Positions 16,347-26,130 of a DNA stretch of 43,300 bases are shown one piece after another (position 1 is the first letter of the stretch; every line of letters starts with the position of its first letter). The stretch lies in IMG/VR virus record IMGVR_UViG_3300049043_000362, positions 1 to 43,300 of that record; one strand, written 5' to 3'. The notes beneath the pieces are model-generated. The model saw only the letters and a program-made list of their open reading frames with translations, was not told the DNA's origin and searched no databases. Both the position numbers and the translations under genes were made by a program. Source of the DNA: a virus.

Positions 16347-18441
16347 ACCGTTTTGAGGCTTGGGGCAGAAGTGCCAACCTTGAGGCTGTACACCGGAATG
16401 TTGCCCACGATGCGAAACCGCCAGACATCCGAATTGACGTCGGCGGTCATGGTTCGCATGCGGCGGTCGGTGATGGTTTCCGAATGCGTGATCAGCAGCG
16501 CGCCATCCACTTCGGCAATGGCCTGGAAGGTCAAGCTGCGCGCGTCGTAGTTGATGGCGTTGGACGGCTGCTCGATCAAGCTCGAACCGTTCCAGACATC
16601 AGGTGTTCCACAGGGCCCCGTCGATCTCACCCTTGGTTTTGCCGGTTTTCGGCCGAAGTTTCCGCGCCGGCCAGGATCACCGCATTGGCGGCGGCCGCGG
16701 CAGCGGCGGCGGCGGCGGCACCGCCTGGTCGGCCAGCTGCAAAAAATCCCCCTCGATCAGAAAGTAGCCGTAATTGACCGGCTCGGGCAAAGTCACTTCC
16801 TTGGTACTGCCACTCGAACGGCGCCAGGTTGAAAGGGTCGCCGTCCCATTCGTAGATGTCGCCGCTCTGGACGATGTGACCATTCGGCCGGTCTCACGAT
16901 GGCAGCGGTGACTGCCATCGTGGTAAAGCACACGCCCGGAACGTCGCCGCCTTTAGGAAGCACAAACCCGGCACGCTGACCCAGCGTGTCGGTGTAGAAG
17001 CCGTAATACCGCCCGTCGCGTAGATCACGCCGATCAGGCTCGACGGAAACGCGCGCGTCTGCCACTCGCCGGTCTTGCCGCCGGTAAACAGGCCGTCGGT
17101 GACATTGGCAAACCCGGACAAGCCGCCGCCCACCAGGCCGTTGGGCGACGGATAGAACACGCCGCCAATGCCGTCGGCCATGCCGCGCTTGCTGACCGCG
17201 GGCTCCACCAGATCTTCGATTTTGGCCGCGCTCATGTTCGACGGGTGCGTGCCGGTCACCACATACGGGATGCCGGCGGTGGCCACCACCGTGGTATTGC
17301 CGTAGGCCTTGATACCCACGATGGTGAACTGGAACGTGATCTGCGGATAGGAGCGGCCACGCATGCGGTGTGCCCGGCTCGGAAAGCACAACACGTTGGC
17401 ATAGAAGCCGGCATATCCGCCGCCCGGCAGATCGATCAGGCCGCGCATGGCCTCCGCGGCTCCAGCCAGGCCGAACCGGTGGTGTACGGATCGAAAGAGG
17501 CGCCACCACGCCCAGGCCGGTGTCGACCGTTATGTCGGTGTAGGTCGTGGCGGTGGTATCGGGAATGTCGGCCAGGCGCTGGTAGGCCGTCAGCCCGTTG
17601 CTGCCCACCAGGGAGCGGTAGATCCGCCGCCCGGTGATGTTGTAGTTCCGGGTCCAAAGCGGCGCGCCGGTCGCGGGCGTGGCCGGCGTTCCTGGTGGCT
17701 ACCTGCGAAGGTGAACGTGCTGGGGTCGATCACCGTGATCACGAACGTGCCGTTGTATTCCGGCTGCGTGGCGCCGGACATGTCGGCCTTCGACTTGTCG
17801 CGCAGCCGACGGACCCGCGCACGTTGCCGTAGCCGTCGAGCCGCTGCGCACGATGGTGCAGGATTTCTTGCCGGTATCGATGGCTGACAGCGCCACCGTG
17901 AAGCCGGTTGCGCCGAAAGTCACGGACGCCGACACCGGGCTGGGCGGACCTTCCTCGCCGCAGCTGTCGTAGAAGGTCACCACATAGGTACGCGCGCTGT
18001 TGGGCGCGGACCCGGCGGTGGTCACCGATACGCTCGGCACGGCCGGCGCCGGCAGGCCCATCTCGGCAACGGCTTCGAACGGATAGTCGGCGCCGCTGGT
18101 GGCCAACAACAAATTGGTCTTCTTCGGGCTGTTGTCGCCGGTGTAGTAAATCCGCCGCTGAGGTGTCGCCCGCCAGCGGGCCGGGCACGGCATCGACGTC
18201 GGTCAGCCAGTTGAGCCAGTAGTCGGTCACGCCGTCAGTGAGCCGTGTAGAGCGCCTGCACCACGCCGCTGGCCGCCTTGCTGGCCTGTCGGTCACCTTG
18301 AGCGGTCGCGCCCAGCTGCGCAACTCCCCCGAAAACGGGTCTCGAGGTTGTTGGCGGTGATCGCGTTGCGGATGTCGATCAGCCGATTCGAGATCCGCGG
18401 CAAGTGGTCCCGGCAAATCGATCAAACTTCAACGCAGGCAT
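16343..18441 (-). CDS. Large virion protein with Ig/fibronectin-like repeats
   Basis: About 700 residues across many frame changes (near 18400, 18190, 17800, 17640, 17455, 17010, 16860 and 16640). ATG 18441 follows GATGAGGTGAC. The N-terminus MPALKFDRFAG is typical of a phage structural family in which the opening describes a chain of beta domains. Recognisable segments are TYVVTFYDSCGEEGPPSPV and RIYRSLVGSNGLTAYQRLAD, which resemble fibronectin-type strands, then GGYAGFYANVLCF. A poly-alanine run of about ten residues lies near 16690-16725. Probably a tail or head-tail surface protein. The family function is not established from sequence alone. Confidence 0.65.
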
Positions 18442-18447
18442 GTCACC

Positions 18448-18906
18448 TCATCCCAGTAGATTGGCCTCGGCCTCGCGGCGCAGCACCAGGCCCGGCAGCC
18501 TCTCGCCGCCGCCCATCACCCATTTGCGGATCTGCGTTCGCGCCTCGGGCCAGTCGCGCGCGTTCACAACACGGCGCAGCGTGCTTCCGGCGTAGCGGGT
18601 CGGTCCCAAATTGAACACAAACGAGGTGATGGCGGCCAGGCGCCGGTCGGCCTCGGTCTGCAACACCGGCGAAAGGCGCAGCGCGTGCGCCATGTAGCGC
18701 GGCAACTGATCGGCCAGCATGGCCTCGCCGGTTTCCAGCGTGATCGGCGGATGATCGGGTTGGCACAACGACCCGTAGCCGATCGTCCAGTATCCGGCCG
18801 GGCAGACATACGGCACCGCCAGCACCACCGGCTTGCGCTGCACAACCTTCGCAAACCCCTCGAACCGCTTGACCAGGTCGGTGCATTGTTGCGGAACCGG
18901 CCTCAT
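18448..18906 (-). CDS. Endolysin, T4/P22-type lysozyme (GH24)
   Basis: 152 residues, intact. It cleaves the glycan chains of peptidoglycan at lysis. The family signature is KRFEGF with the catalytic Glu at residue 16, followed by CPAGYWTIGYG, in which Cys35 occupies the position of the T4 catalytic Asp and Thr41 the third active-site position. The C-terminal lobe (SFVFNLGPTRYAGSTLRRV, RKWVMGGG, LVLRREAEANLLG) is complete. No signal or anchor segment is visible, so it should depend on a holin. The start overlaps the previous gene (ATGA), placing it last in the lysis cassette. Confidence 0.9.
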   Translation of the reverse strand: MRPVPQQCTDLVKRFEGFAKVVQRKPVVLAVPYVCPAGYWTIGYGSLCQPDHPPITLETGEAMLADQLPRYMAHALRLSPVLQTEADRRLAAITSFVFNLGPTRYAGSTLRRVVNARDWPEARTQIRKWVMGGGERLPGLVLRREAEANLLG

Positions 18907-19384
18907 TTGCCCATGCGTCGGATGGCGCGGTCGACAAACCAGAAACCGATGATCGACATCATCACCGCATGGTCTTCAGGCTTCCACAGCACGGTGACCG
19001 CGCTCAACCAGCTGGAGCCCGATTGCAGCACCAGATAAAGCGTGGCGGTCTTGTAGCTGCCGTAGGCGGACAACGCAATACCAGAACGTGAGCACCGGGC
19101 GCACCAGCGCGCTGATGGCATCCACCCAGGGAACGCCGGTCGGCGCACCCTGTGCCCGGGTGGCCTCGATCATTGCCTGCAGCTCCTGGGCATCGATCTG
19201 GATGTCGCCCTGCATCTCAAGTTTCTGCATCTCCAGCTTCGAGCGCTGCTCGTCGGCGCGCATTTGAAGATCGAGCATCGCGGCGCTCACGCTCGCGCTC
19301 CTTCTGCTTGTCCCAGAGCTTGAAGAGAGTTCTGGCATCAGGCGGAACGCACCGCCAAAGTATCTGGCCGAGCAATTCGATCAT
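18903..19384 (-). CDS. Putative holin-type membrane protein (GTA-holin-like)
   Basis: About 160 residues with frame changes near 19275 and 19080. ATG 19384 overlaps the previous stop. The N-terminal half is charged (KLWDKQKERERERR, then LEMQKLEMQGDIQIDAQELQ) and probably forms a coiled coil. Two or three hydrophobic segments follow (ISALVRPVLTFWYCV, TATLYLVLQSGSSWLSAV) and the end is IIGFWFVDRAIRRMGK. This layout and the FWF-DRA ending resemble the three-helix holins of gene transfer agents and related phages. It lies directly upstream of the lysozyme, which supports a lysis role. Family assignment is from memory of the pattern. Confidence 0.65.
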
Positions 19385-19672
19385 TGGGCCCCCTGGCGTC
19401 GCCTGTCAAACAAGATCAGTCCGCAACTGGCCGTCAGCCAGATCCAATCCGGATACGTGCCCTGCCCTTCAATGATGTGCGCCATCGACCCCATGCTGGC
19501 CATGGCCAGCAGCGCATAGCTGCCGCCAAAGGCCAGCCACGGCATGTAGGGGCGGCCGCGTCCCGCGCAAGTGCATGCAGTTGATGACCAGCACGCACCG
19601 CACCACCACCACGCCCGCCAAGGCCGCGGCGACGGCGGATTGCAGCCATTGAGCGACGAAATAGCCTTGCAT
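19381..19672 (-). CDS. Small membrane protein of the lysis region
   Basis: About 97 residues with one frame change near 19565. The start overlaps the preceding stop (TAATG) and its stop overlaps the next start (ATGA). Three hydrophobic segments are visible: VAAALAGVVVVRCVLVINCM, a middle segment beginning WLAFGGSYALLAMASMG, and WIWLTASCGLILFD. Similar three-helix proteins sit beside lysozymes in other phages and are usually unnamed. Either this protein or one of its neighbours is the holin, and another may be an antiholin. Confidence 0.65.
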
Positions 19673-19998
19673 TACTTGGGCTCCTTTAGCCATGGTGCAC
19701 GCGCCACCAGTCCCAGCGTCATCGGCACAATGGTTGGGGCCGGTGACGCCGATGGCCGAAGCGCTGCCGCGCGCCGCAACACATCCAAGGGCAGCTTCGA
19801 GGTCCAGGCCATGTATTCCACGATGGCCGCCGACACGATGGGTGAAAAATAGCCGGCCAGCACACAGGCGGCAAACAGCGTGCCTGCCAACGTCCGCTTG
19901 GTCATGGGGCCGATATGCTGAAGCGCGATCAGGCCGCCAAAAAAACCGATCAGGAGCGCGTCCCATTGCATGCCGAAAATACTGCCCGTCAGCGTCAT
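19672..19998 (-). CDS. Small membrane protein, possible holin
   Basis: 108 residues in one open frame. The start overlaps the stop of a 16-codon frame upstream. Hydrophobic segments are WDALLIGFFGGLIALQHIG and LAGTLFAACVLAGYFSPIVS, followed by a hydrophilic tail. The tail (LRRAAALRPSASPAP) may include a frame change. First of three consecutive membrane proteins before the lysozyme. Holin activity is inferred from size, membrane segments and position only. Confidence 0.6.
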   Translation of the reverse strand: MTLTGSIFGMQWDALLIGFFGGLIALQHIGPMTKRTLAGTLFAACVLAGYFSPIVSAAIVEYMAWTSKLPLDVLRRAAALRPSASPAPTIVPMTLGLVARAPWLKEPK

Positions 19999-20045
19999 GG
20001 TGCGTGGCGGCCGAGGGTGATGCCGGATATGGTGGGTTCAGTCAT
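19995..20045 (-). CDS. 16-codon mini-gene between tail collar protein and lysis cassette
   Basis: ATG 20045 is preceded by a G-rich GGGGGCG and starts 15 bases after the collar protein stop. The frame reads MTEPTISGITLGRHAP and its TGA overlaps the start of the first lysis membrane gene. It may be a short leader whose translation couples to the lysis genes, or the truncated start of a longer gene hidden by an indel. The overlap geometry matches the rest of this operon, which is the main reason to list it. Confidence 0.3.
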   Translation of the reverse strand: MTEPTISGITLGRHAP

Positions 20046-20059
20046 TACGCCCCCGGTGT

Positions 20060-21096
20060 CTATGTCTTGATGCAAGCCAGCAACGCAATGTTGCGCGGGC
20101 GGGTTTCCGCCGCCGTGCGCGGCGTTCCGTTGACCCCGTCCGATGATGGATTGCCGGTGTTCGACGGATAGTTGTCCCACCATCCGGCGCCGCCCGCGTT
20201 GTTCAGCCCGCCATTGGTTTGCCCATATGGGTGCACGTGACCTTGGAAAGCATCGAGTTGTGCCGAACCGAACACGCGCCCCGAATCCACGCCGCGCCCG
20301 TCGTCAAAGCCGCGCACGAATTCGCCACGCAAGTCAGGCAGGTTGAAAGTGGTGACGTTGTCGCCGACGCCGAACGTGGTGCCAATGGCCGCAAACAACG
20401 GCGCATAGGTAGTGCGCGACACCGCGCTGCCGTCGGCCTTGAGGTATCCCGCGGGCGCCGTGGCGCGCGCCACATGGATGATTGTGCCGGACGGCACCAG
20501 GGCGGTGGCGTCGATTGGCGCGACGGTCACCAGAACGAAATTGGTGCCGTCGTAATACGCCAAGTGCCATGAGCCCGCCTTGATGTCGCCGACAGCCAAG
20601 GCGCCGCCGTCTCGATTCTTGAGCGTTTTGGCGCCAATGGCGTTCAGGTTTAGCGTTGCCGCCACCACCGTGTTGGCATTGGGAAACTGCACCAGGTAAA
20701 GCTGCTGCGTCAGCACCGTGATCGCCGGCGACAGCGTGCCCGCGTAGGAATCCGGTGCCGGTCAGCACCGCTTTGCGGCCTGCTGTCGACCTCTTGGGTG
20801 ACCAGATCATTCATGAGCGCCGCGCACGGCCGCAACTCAAGGCGGTCGCCCACGGCCAGCGTCAGGGCGCTGGTGCCGTCCTGGGCGCGCACGATTGTCA
20901 GGTTGTCAGTGGACCGGGCGGTGATCTTGATGATCTCCAGCGATCCGTCGGTCTTGATGAACGTGCCGTACGTCCACTCGCCGGCCACCAGCGGAATCCG
21001 CGCGCCGTGTCCGCCGGTCAGCGCGCAGGAAAGGTCGCCCGGGTTGACCGGCGCCGCCAGCGTGGCATAGGAATTGTTGAACACTTTGACGGGCAT
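20060..21096 (-). CDS. Tail fibre protein with phage tail-collar domain
   Basis: About 345 residues with one frame change near 20750. ATG 21096 has TTTTAGGAGC upstream. The N-terminal half is a beta-rich shaft (MPVKVFNNSYATLAAPVNPG). The C-terminal third carries the tail-collar signature: a GYLKADGSAVSRTTYAPLF stretch, FNLPDLRGEFVRGFDDGRG, a QGHVHPYG metal-type loop and the ending ETRPRNIALLACIKT. Such domains form the tip of short tail fibres and contact the host surface. It is followed by the lysis genes. Confidence 0.85.
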
Positions 21097-21105
21097 GCCG
21101 AGCTC

Positions 21106-21763
21106 CTAAAATAGTGGGCGCGCACGCGCGGCCTGGAGCGGCCAAAGCCGCGCTGGACCTGAAGGCGGGCCGCCGCGATTGCGTCCTCGAAGGCGCTTTC
21201 GGCCTCGGCGGCCAACTGCGCATTTCCCCATGGCTTCTTGGCCATCTTGTAAAGAAGCGCGCGCGCGCCCTTGGCAATGTCATCGCCGTATTGGGTCCAC
21301 AGGATGGTGTCCACATCGGTGGTCGATACCAGCGGCTGATACACCACGCGCATGATCAGGCCGCCGGTCATGGCTGCGGTCGGGATCGGCACCAGGCGCA
21401 CGGTCACCGGCGAAAGGCTGGTGATGAACAGTGGTGTGCCGGGTTCGTAGACCAGTTGCCACCGTACAGCGCGGAGAGGTCGCCGGGCGCTTTGTCGGCT
21501 AGCTCGTTGCCGTTGAACCATGACTCCAGCCGCCTGGTTACCTGCAGGCCGGACGGCGGCGTGTAGGCATAGGTGGACTGGTTGGCCAGCACGTTGATGG
21601 CCGGCATGAAATCGTTGAGCACCCAGCTGCGCGCGCAAAAATCCAGTATGGCCTCTTGGATCTGGGATAGCGCCAGCGGCAAGTCCAGGCCCGGCATCCA
21701 CGGCAGCACCTGGTCGTACCAGCTTGACACCGGCACGCTGGTGCCGGAAACGTAGATGGTCAT
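21106..21763 (-). CDS. Probable head-tail connector or adaptor protein
   Basis: About 218 residues with frame changes near 21465 and 21120. The start lies 3 bases after the previous TAA. Helical segments flank a beta-rich core (YEPGTPLFITSLSPVTVRLV). The C-terminus YGDDIAKGARALLYKMAKKP, followed by an Ala-rich helix and QVQRGFGRSRPR, resembles a widespread phage adaptor-like family that I know mainly as hypothetical proteins in podophage genomes. With the adjacent DUF6682-type gene it may build the connector below the portal. Function is inferred. Confidence 0.55.
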
Positions 21764-21766
21764 GGC

Positions 21767-22044
21767 TTACAGCAGATCGGCCGCGCCGCCGAACTGGGCC
21801 ACATAGGTCTTGACATAAGAGTAGATCTGCGCGCGCGTCATTTCCGGGCTGAACGCGGCGCCGGAAATGCTGACCTGGCACGAAGACATCGGCGCAGCCT
21901 TGGCAAGTCGCGCGGCTTCGCAATGCGTAGCCGTACATCACCACGCGGTTGCTCGCCTCGCGGTGGTCCTCGGCGTTCCTCGCCCACGTTCCAGTAGGCC
22001 GCGTCGATGCCGAAGTCGGTGCTGATGTTTTTCCCGAGTGCCAT
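21767..22044 (-). CDS. Small hypothetical virion-region protein
   Basis: About 92 residues with frame changes near 21975 and 21905. ATG 22044 follows GAAGGAGCCATC. It begins MALGKNISTDFGIDAAYWNV and ends YVAQFGGAADLL. The middle segment ASNRVVMYGYALR suggests beta strands. The pattern resembles short phage proteins placed before connector genes, but I do not recognise a named family. Confidence 0.55.
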
Positions 22045-22054
22045 GATGGCTCCT

Positions 22055-23138
22055 TCAGTAGTAGTACGGAATCCGCACTGCCGTGCCGTTGATCTTGGTG
22101 GTGAGATACCCGAGCGGCGTAGCGGGCAGCGCGCTGGCACCGCCGGCTACGCCGACCGTGGTGCCGGTCGTCTGCCCGGAAAACTCGACGGCGCTGGCAA
22201 TCTCCAGCGCGCCGCCGGACGCCGAAATCTTGGGGTTTTGCGTGACAAGCGCGCCGGTCACGTTGACCGTGCGCTGCGAACTGGCGGTGTGCGCTGATGC
22301 GCATCTGCGGAGTGGCGGTCCCGCCGGTCGAAAAAGCAACCCGGTCCCTGACGCCTCGCCTTGAATGCGGGCCCATTCGGACGTCCCGGCGTTGTTGTAG
22401 AAGCCAAGCGCCCCGTAGAGGTCGTCGGACGCGCGTCCGCGCAGAAACAGGCCGATAGCGCCGGAGTCGCCAATCACATCCAAGCCGCCCGTGGAGCAGC
22501 AACCTGCCGCTCCGTGTTGGATGTCTGAAACACAATCGGAGCGGCGGCGCCTTGCTGGATGTTGAGCGCTCCCAGTCCGGTGTTGATCAGCGAAGCGGCT
22601 CCATCCGCGCCTCCCAGTCGAATGAACCGCGCCTCGAAGTCGGTGCCCACCCCGCCGTGCAGATCGAGATACGCGGGCCCGTTGCCGTGCGCCGCGCGCC
22701 CACCTCGATGGCGGCGTCGCCTGTCGCGACGCCCGCCCCCGTCGATATGATGTCCGCAAAATTGCCAACGCCGGTGACCGTCAGGGTCGCAGTACGGCCG
22801 CCGAAGGCGTCGTGCCACCGATTGGGCAGGCATTGATGGTCACGCCGGTCATCGTGCCGGACGTAAACCCGGCGCTGCTGGGGTCTTCCAGGATCAGGTC
22901 GGTGATGGTGACCGTCGGAATCGGCGCCGGTGACCACCAGCGAATACCGCCCGTCGGCCGCATAGAACTCGAAGTAGCCCTGCGCGTCGGTGGTCACCGG
23001 GTTGTTCCTGGGCGTCACGCCGTTGTCGGCGTATATCACCGCCGGCAATCCGGTCGACAGCATCAATACTTGCACCGAAGCGTTCGGCACCGGCAGGCCG
23101 GTGGCGGCGTTGGTGATGGCGTTGAAGTATTTCTGCAT
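22055..23138 (-). CDS. Tail fibre or tailspike-type protein
   Basis: About 360 residues with frame changes near 22915, 22830, 22680 and 22500. ATG 23138 starts one base after the preceding TGA. The N-terminus MQKYFNAITNAATGLPVPNA and TTDAQGYFEFYAADGRYSLV form the carboxypeptidase-regulatory-like or transthyretin-like head domain common at the start of podophage fibres. The rest is Gly/Ala/Thr-rich beta structure with LGFYNNAGTSEWARI, a motif seen in fibre C-terminal regions. Probably a receptor-interacting appendage, distinct from the collar fibre and from the long fibre at 28274-30662. Confidence 0.7.
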
Positions 23139-23139
23139 G

Positions 23140-23470
23140 TCAGGCCAGCAACTCTTTCTGGAAATGCTCCATGAGCGAGGCCGTGCGCCCGTCCTGCGAT
23201 ATTCTTCTTCGCGCAATTCGCAGTACGCCACCACCGCCAGCACGAAAATGTCCTCGTATTGCGGACTCAGCGGAAAGGTGCCGGTCAGCGTCAGCGCCGC
23301 CAGCGGCGTGGTGTACCGGCCGATCCACAGATCCGGGCGCTGGCGGCGGTCCAGCCGCAGCAAATCGTTCAGGTGATCGAGCACCGTGGCATCCGGGTAT
23401 GCCGCGTCTTGGACCCATCCTTGGTCATGACGCGGGCCCGATCAATGATTTGCTGCATTGTCGACGGCAT
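23140..23470 (-). CDS. Phage adaptor protein, DUF6682-like
   Basis: About 109 residues with frame changes near 23400 and 23190. ATG 23470; a second ATG lies four codons on. The pattern MQQIIDRARVMTKDGSK, DATVLDHLNDLL, RPDLWIGRY, LSPQYEDIFVLAVVAYCELR and a C-terminal FQKEL is that of the widespread phage protein family DUF6682, which usually lies between capsid and tail genes. Likely a head-tail joining component. The stop is one base before the next gene's ATG. Confidence 0.7.
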
Positions 23471-23496
23471 GCTTGCGCTCGTTCAGGCGGAAAGCG

Positions 23497-24084
23497 TCAG
23501 GCGGAAGCCGTGTCGACGGCCGTTTCGGCGTCGTCGAGCGCGGCCTTGAGCGCGGCTTTCTTGGCCTCATCCGTTTCGGCCTCGTACTGGCCCTTGAGCG
23601 TCGTCACGTTCGGCGATCAAAATCGCCAATTCGCGCTGTTTCTTGGCCGCCTCCTCCTTTTCGGCCAGCGCCTTGAGCACCTGTTTGCGCAAGGTTGCCA
23701 GCGGCGTGGCGAGGTTGAGCTTGATGTCCAGATTGTTGGTTGTCACGTACTCGACCAGGGTCATCTTGTCCATGGACGCGATCGGATTGGTGGCGGGCGC
23801 CGGTTGCGGCTCGTCATCGTCCTGATCGTCGGCGCCGGCTTTGGCGTTCTGCACGATTTCCGCGGCCGCTTGCGGGTCGTCGGGCAAAACCACTTCATAA
23901 GCCTCGGAAATGCGCAGCAAGCGCTTGACATGAGCCGATGCCGTAACGTCGCACACATGCGGCGCGGCCAGAAATTCGAGCGTGTGCGGTTTGAGGTCCG
24001 CATTTTCGGGACCGAAAAATAGGTGACGCCGTCGAGTCTCACCTCGGTGCCCTCGGGCGCTTCAAAACGCATTCGGATCTGCAT
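23497..24084 (-). CDS. Hypothetical structural-region protein
   Basis: About 195 residues with frame changes near 24015 and 23605. ATG 24084 has ACGGAGATCC upstream and is the first start after a strong terminator. The N-terminal half is compact (MRFEAPEGTEVRLDGVTYF, then VKRLLRISEAYEVVLPDD). An acidic linker follows (AGADDQDDDEPQPAPA) and then a Lys/Glu/Ala coiled coil (KALAEKEEAAKKQRELAILI). No family recognised. The coiled coil and position suggest a head-associated or completion protein. Confidence 0.6.
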
Positions 24085-24104
24085 GTGGGATCTCCGTCAT
24101 GATG

Positions 24105-24133
24105 AAAAAACGGGGGCACCCGCAGGCGCCCCC
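24105..24133 (-). terminator. Rho-independent terminator inside the late operon
   Basis: On the minus strand GGGGGCGCC-TGCG-GGTGCCCCC (nine pairs including one G-U) is followed by GTTTTTT. It lies between the capsid-accessory gene (stop 24191) and the next gene (start 24084). Full termination here would silence tail and lysis genes, so it probably acts as a partial terminator or is read through by an antiterminated polymerase. Confidence 0.85.
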
Positions 24134-24190
24134 GAAAGCAATTCCCGCCGCACCGGGTGGCACGGCAAAGAAACTGCAGCGAACTGCGGG

Positions 24191-24900
24191 TTAGCAGCCC
24201 ACCACGCCGGCGCCGCGCATGGCTGCCGCGGGACGGGCGGTACTCAAGCGTCAAGCCGATGCTGGGGTCGGCAATCGTCCAGGTTGCGCGGCCGTGCCGT
24301 CGGTCACGGTGGCGTTGTAGGCCGTGGTGCCCAGCGCGACGGGAGACTTGACGCACCCGTCACGCCGGCGGTCGTGCATTTCACGCGCACGCCGTTGGGC
24401 AGGTAGATGAAGTCGTTGACGCTCACCGACAGGCCGGGCTGCCAGAAACCACGGTTGACGTTCAGCAACGTCAGCGGCACGACGGCGGTCGCCGGCGCCG
24501 CCTGGATCCGGATGGCAATCGAGCCGGTCGAATTCCACCGGCAGGACGCGCATGCCCTGAATCCGCGTCATCCTGGCAATGCCCGCCGTTGCGGGCCGTG
24601 GTGTCGGACGCGAAACTCGGTGCCGATGGTGCGCGCGGCCACCGTGTCGCCCGGAAAGCCGGTCATGATGCCGCAGTCGAAACCGATGGTTGGCGACGCA
24701 TTGGAATCCAGGTCGTCCGTGTCGATGATCACATCGACCGGCACGTGGCCCGCCGGAAGAATTAGCATTTCGAGCTGGTCGTTGAGCAGAAGCGCCGCCG
24801 TGATCGGCAACACCACGCGGTGAGAGGCGCCATCGGCGCCGCGTTTCATGTTGGGCGCCGGGCGAATGCCGCGGACATCCGGAGTTTGGTAGAGAGGCAT
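24191..24900 (-). CDS. Capsid-accessory structural protein
   Basis: About 236 residues with frame changes near 24605, 24525, 24360 and 24280. ATG 24900 is preceded by AAGGAAACACGACC. Segments MPLYQTPDVRGIRPAPNMKR, LEMLILPAGHVPVDVIIDTD and a beta-rich C-terminal half (RGFWQPGLSVSVNDFIYLP) suggest a decoration or cement protein. It directly follows the major capsid gene, separated only by a hairpin. The family is not firmly recognised. Confidence 0.6.
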
Positions 24901-24928
24901 GGTCGTGTTTCCTTGTAAAGAATGAATC

Positions 24929-24956
24929 GAAAATGCGCGGAGACGAATCCCCGCGC
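24929..24956 (-). terminator. Short hairpin after the major capsid gene, possible attenuator
   Basis: On the minus strand GCGCGGGGA-TTCG-TCTCCGCGC forms nine pairs (one G-U) closed by a UUCG tetraloop and followed by ATTTTC. The U tract is short, so this is better seen as a weak terminator or an mRNA-stabilising hairpin at the end of the capsid message. Confidence 0.6.
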
Positions 24957-24979
24957 GTCAGTTCGTTGTGCCGGTCAGA

Positions 24980-26118
24980 TCAGCCCGGATCGGCCGCGGC
25001 GGTGTCCACGGAGATCACGCCGAAGTCGGTGCCCACGCTGTTGATGGCGAACTGGCATTTCTTGAAACCCCAGATGCAGCCGGAATCGACAACCAGCTGA
25101 TTGCCGCGGTCGTCCATTTCCTCGTGCCAGTCAAAGCGCATGCCGGTACCGGGAGAGCCAAACGCGATCGCACCCGCCTGCACACCCATGAACAGGGAGC
25201 GCGCGGCCGCCACGTTTGAGCCGGCGCCGTAGTCCGAGAAGCGGACCACCGCCTTGTGCATGTGGAGCACGACGTTGTTGATCATGCCCAGGCCGCCCTT
25301 GAAGATGGGCGACTTGTTGCCGACGGCCGTGGCCATGGCCTTCTGGTAATCCGACCAGGTGTTGGTGCCCGACGCGGTGCGCAGGTCGTAGGCCTGGAAC
25401 GGATTCATCAGCAGGACGTAATGCTCCTCGCCGTCGATCATGATCGGCTGGATCTGCGGCAGTTGCTGCGACGCCGCCGCCCATCATGGTCGCCTTGACC
25501 ACCAGGCGCTCCACCACCGTCGGCGACATCTTGTCGGCCGAAGTCAGCGAGGCCTTCGAGGTTGCCGAGCCGCCGTACAGGATGTGGTTGCTGGTCCGGC
25601 ACCTGCAGCGGGGTCGCCTCCGGCGCGTGCCGGTGTAGGCTGTGGAGAACGCGGTAATCCGCGTTGACGCCGGCGCGCGCCCGAACAAGTACATGAAGAT
25701 GATCTCGTCGAAGGATCCGCGCCCACCATCCGGGCGAGCCGGCGTTTGGCGATCTTGCGCATGTCGTGGAGGGTGCGCTTGCGGGGTCATGCGGCCGCCC
25801 GCATCTTTCACCCGTGCCGCAGCTGATCGATGTACAGCTGGTCGGCGTTGAGCTTCAGGTCTTCCTCGGTGCCCTCGAGAACGTCGCCACCCTCGATGCC
25901 CTCGCCCTTGAGTTGCATCGACAAGTCGTTGAGCCACCTGCTCCCCCGCGTCGCTTTCCAGCTGCTCAAGCACCGACGATGGGAGCGCCGGGGTCTTCGC
26001 CTGACCCCGTAGTACTTCTTGGAAAAATACGCGCTCCGGCCGACGTCAACGGCCAGGAAACCGCTCCATTTCTTGACTGCTTTGGCGTCGTTCAAACCGA
26101 CGATAGTGCATGTGCCAT
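24980..26118 (-). CDS. Major capsid protein, N4-gp56 family
   Basis: About 379 residues with frame changes near 26090, 26000, 25800, 25720, 25610 and 25480. ATG 26118 has AAGGAGCCACAC upstream. Diagnostic segments in order are AVKKWSGFLAVDVGRSAYFS, GTEEDLKLNADQLYIDQLR, HILYGGSATSKASLTSADKM, HYVLLMNPFQAYDLRTASGT, FKGGLGMINNVVLHMHK, VRFSDYGAGSNVAAARSLFM and CQFAINSVGTDFGVISVDTA. This order and wording match the N4-gp56-type capsid family. The scaffold lies two genes upstream and a hairpin follows the stop. It builds the icosahedral shell. Confidence 0.9.
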
Positions 26119-26130
26119 GTGTGGCTCCTT

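Noticed and set aside
24980-26118. Programmed frameshifts in the capsid or other late genes
   Set aside because: The frame changes are too many and too scattered, and occur in almost all long genes; no consistent slippery sequence with a downstream structure was seen.
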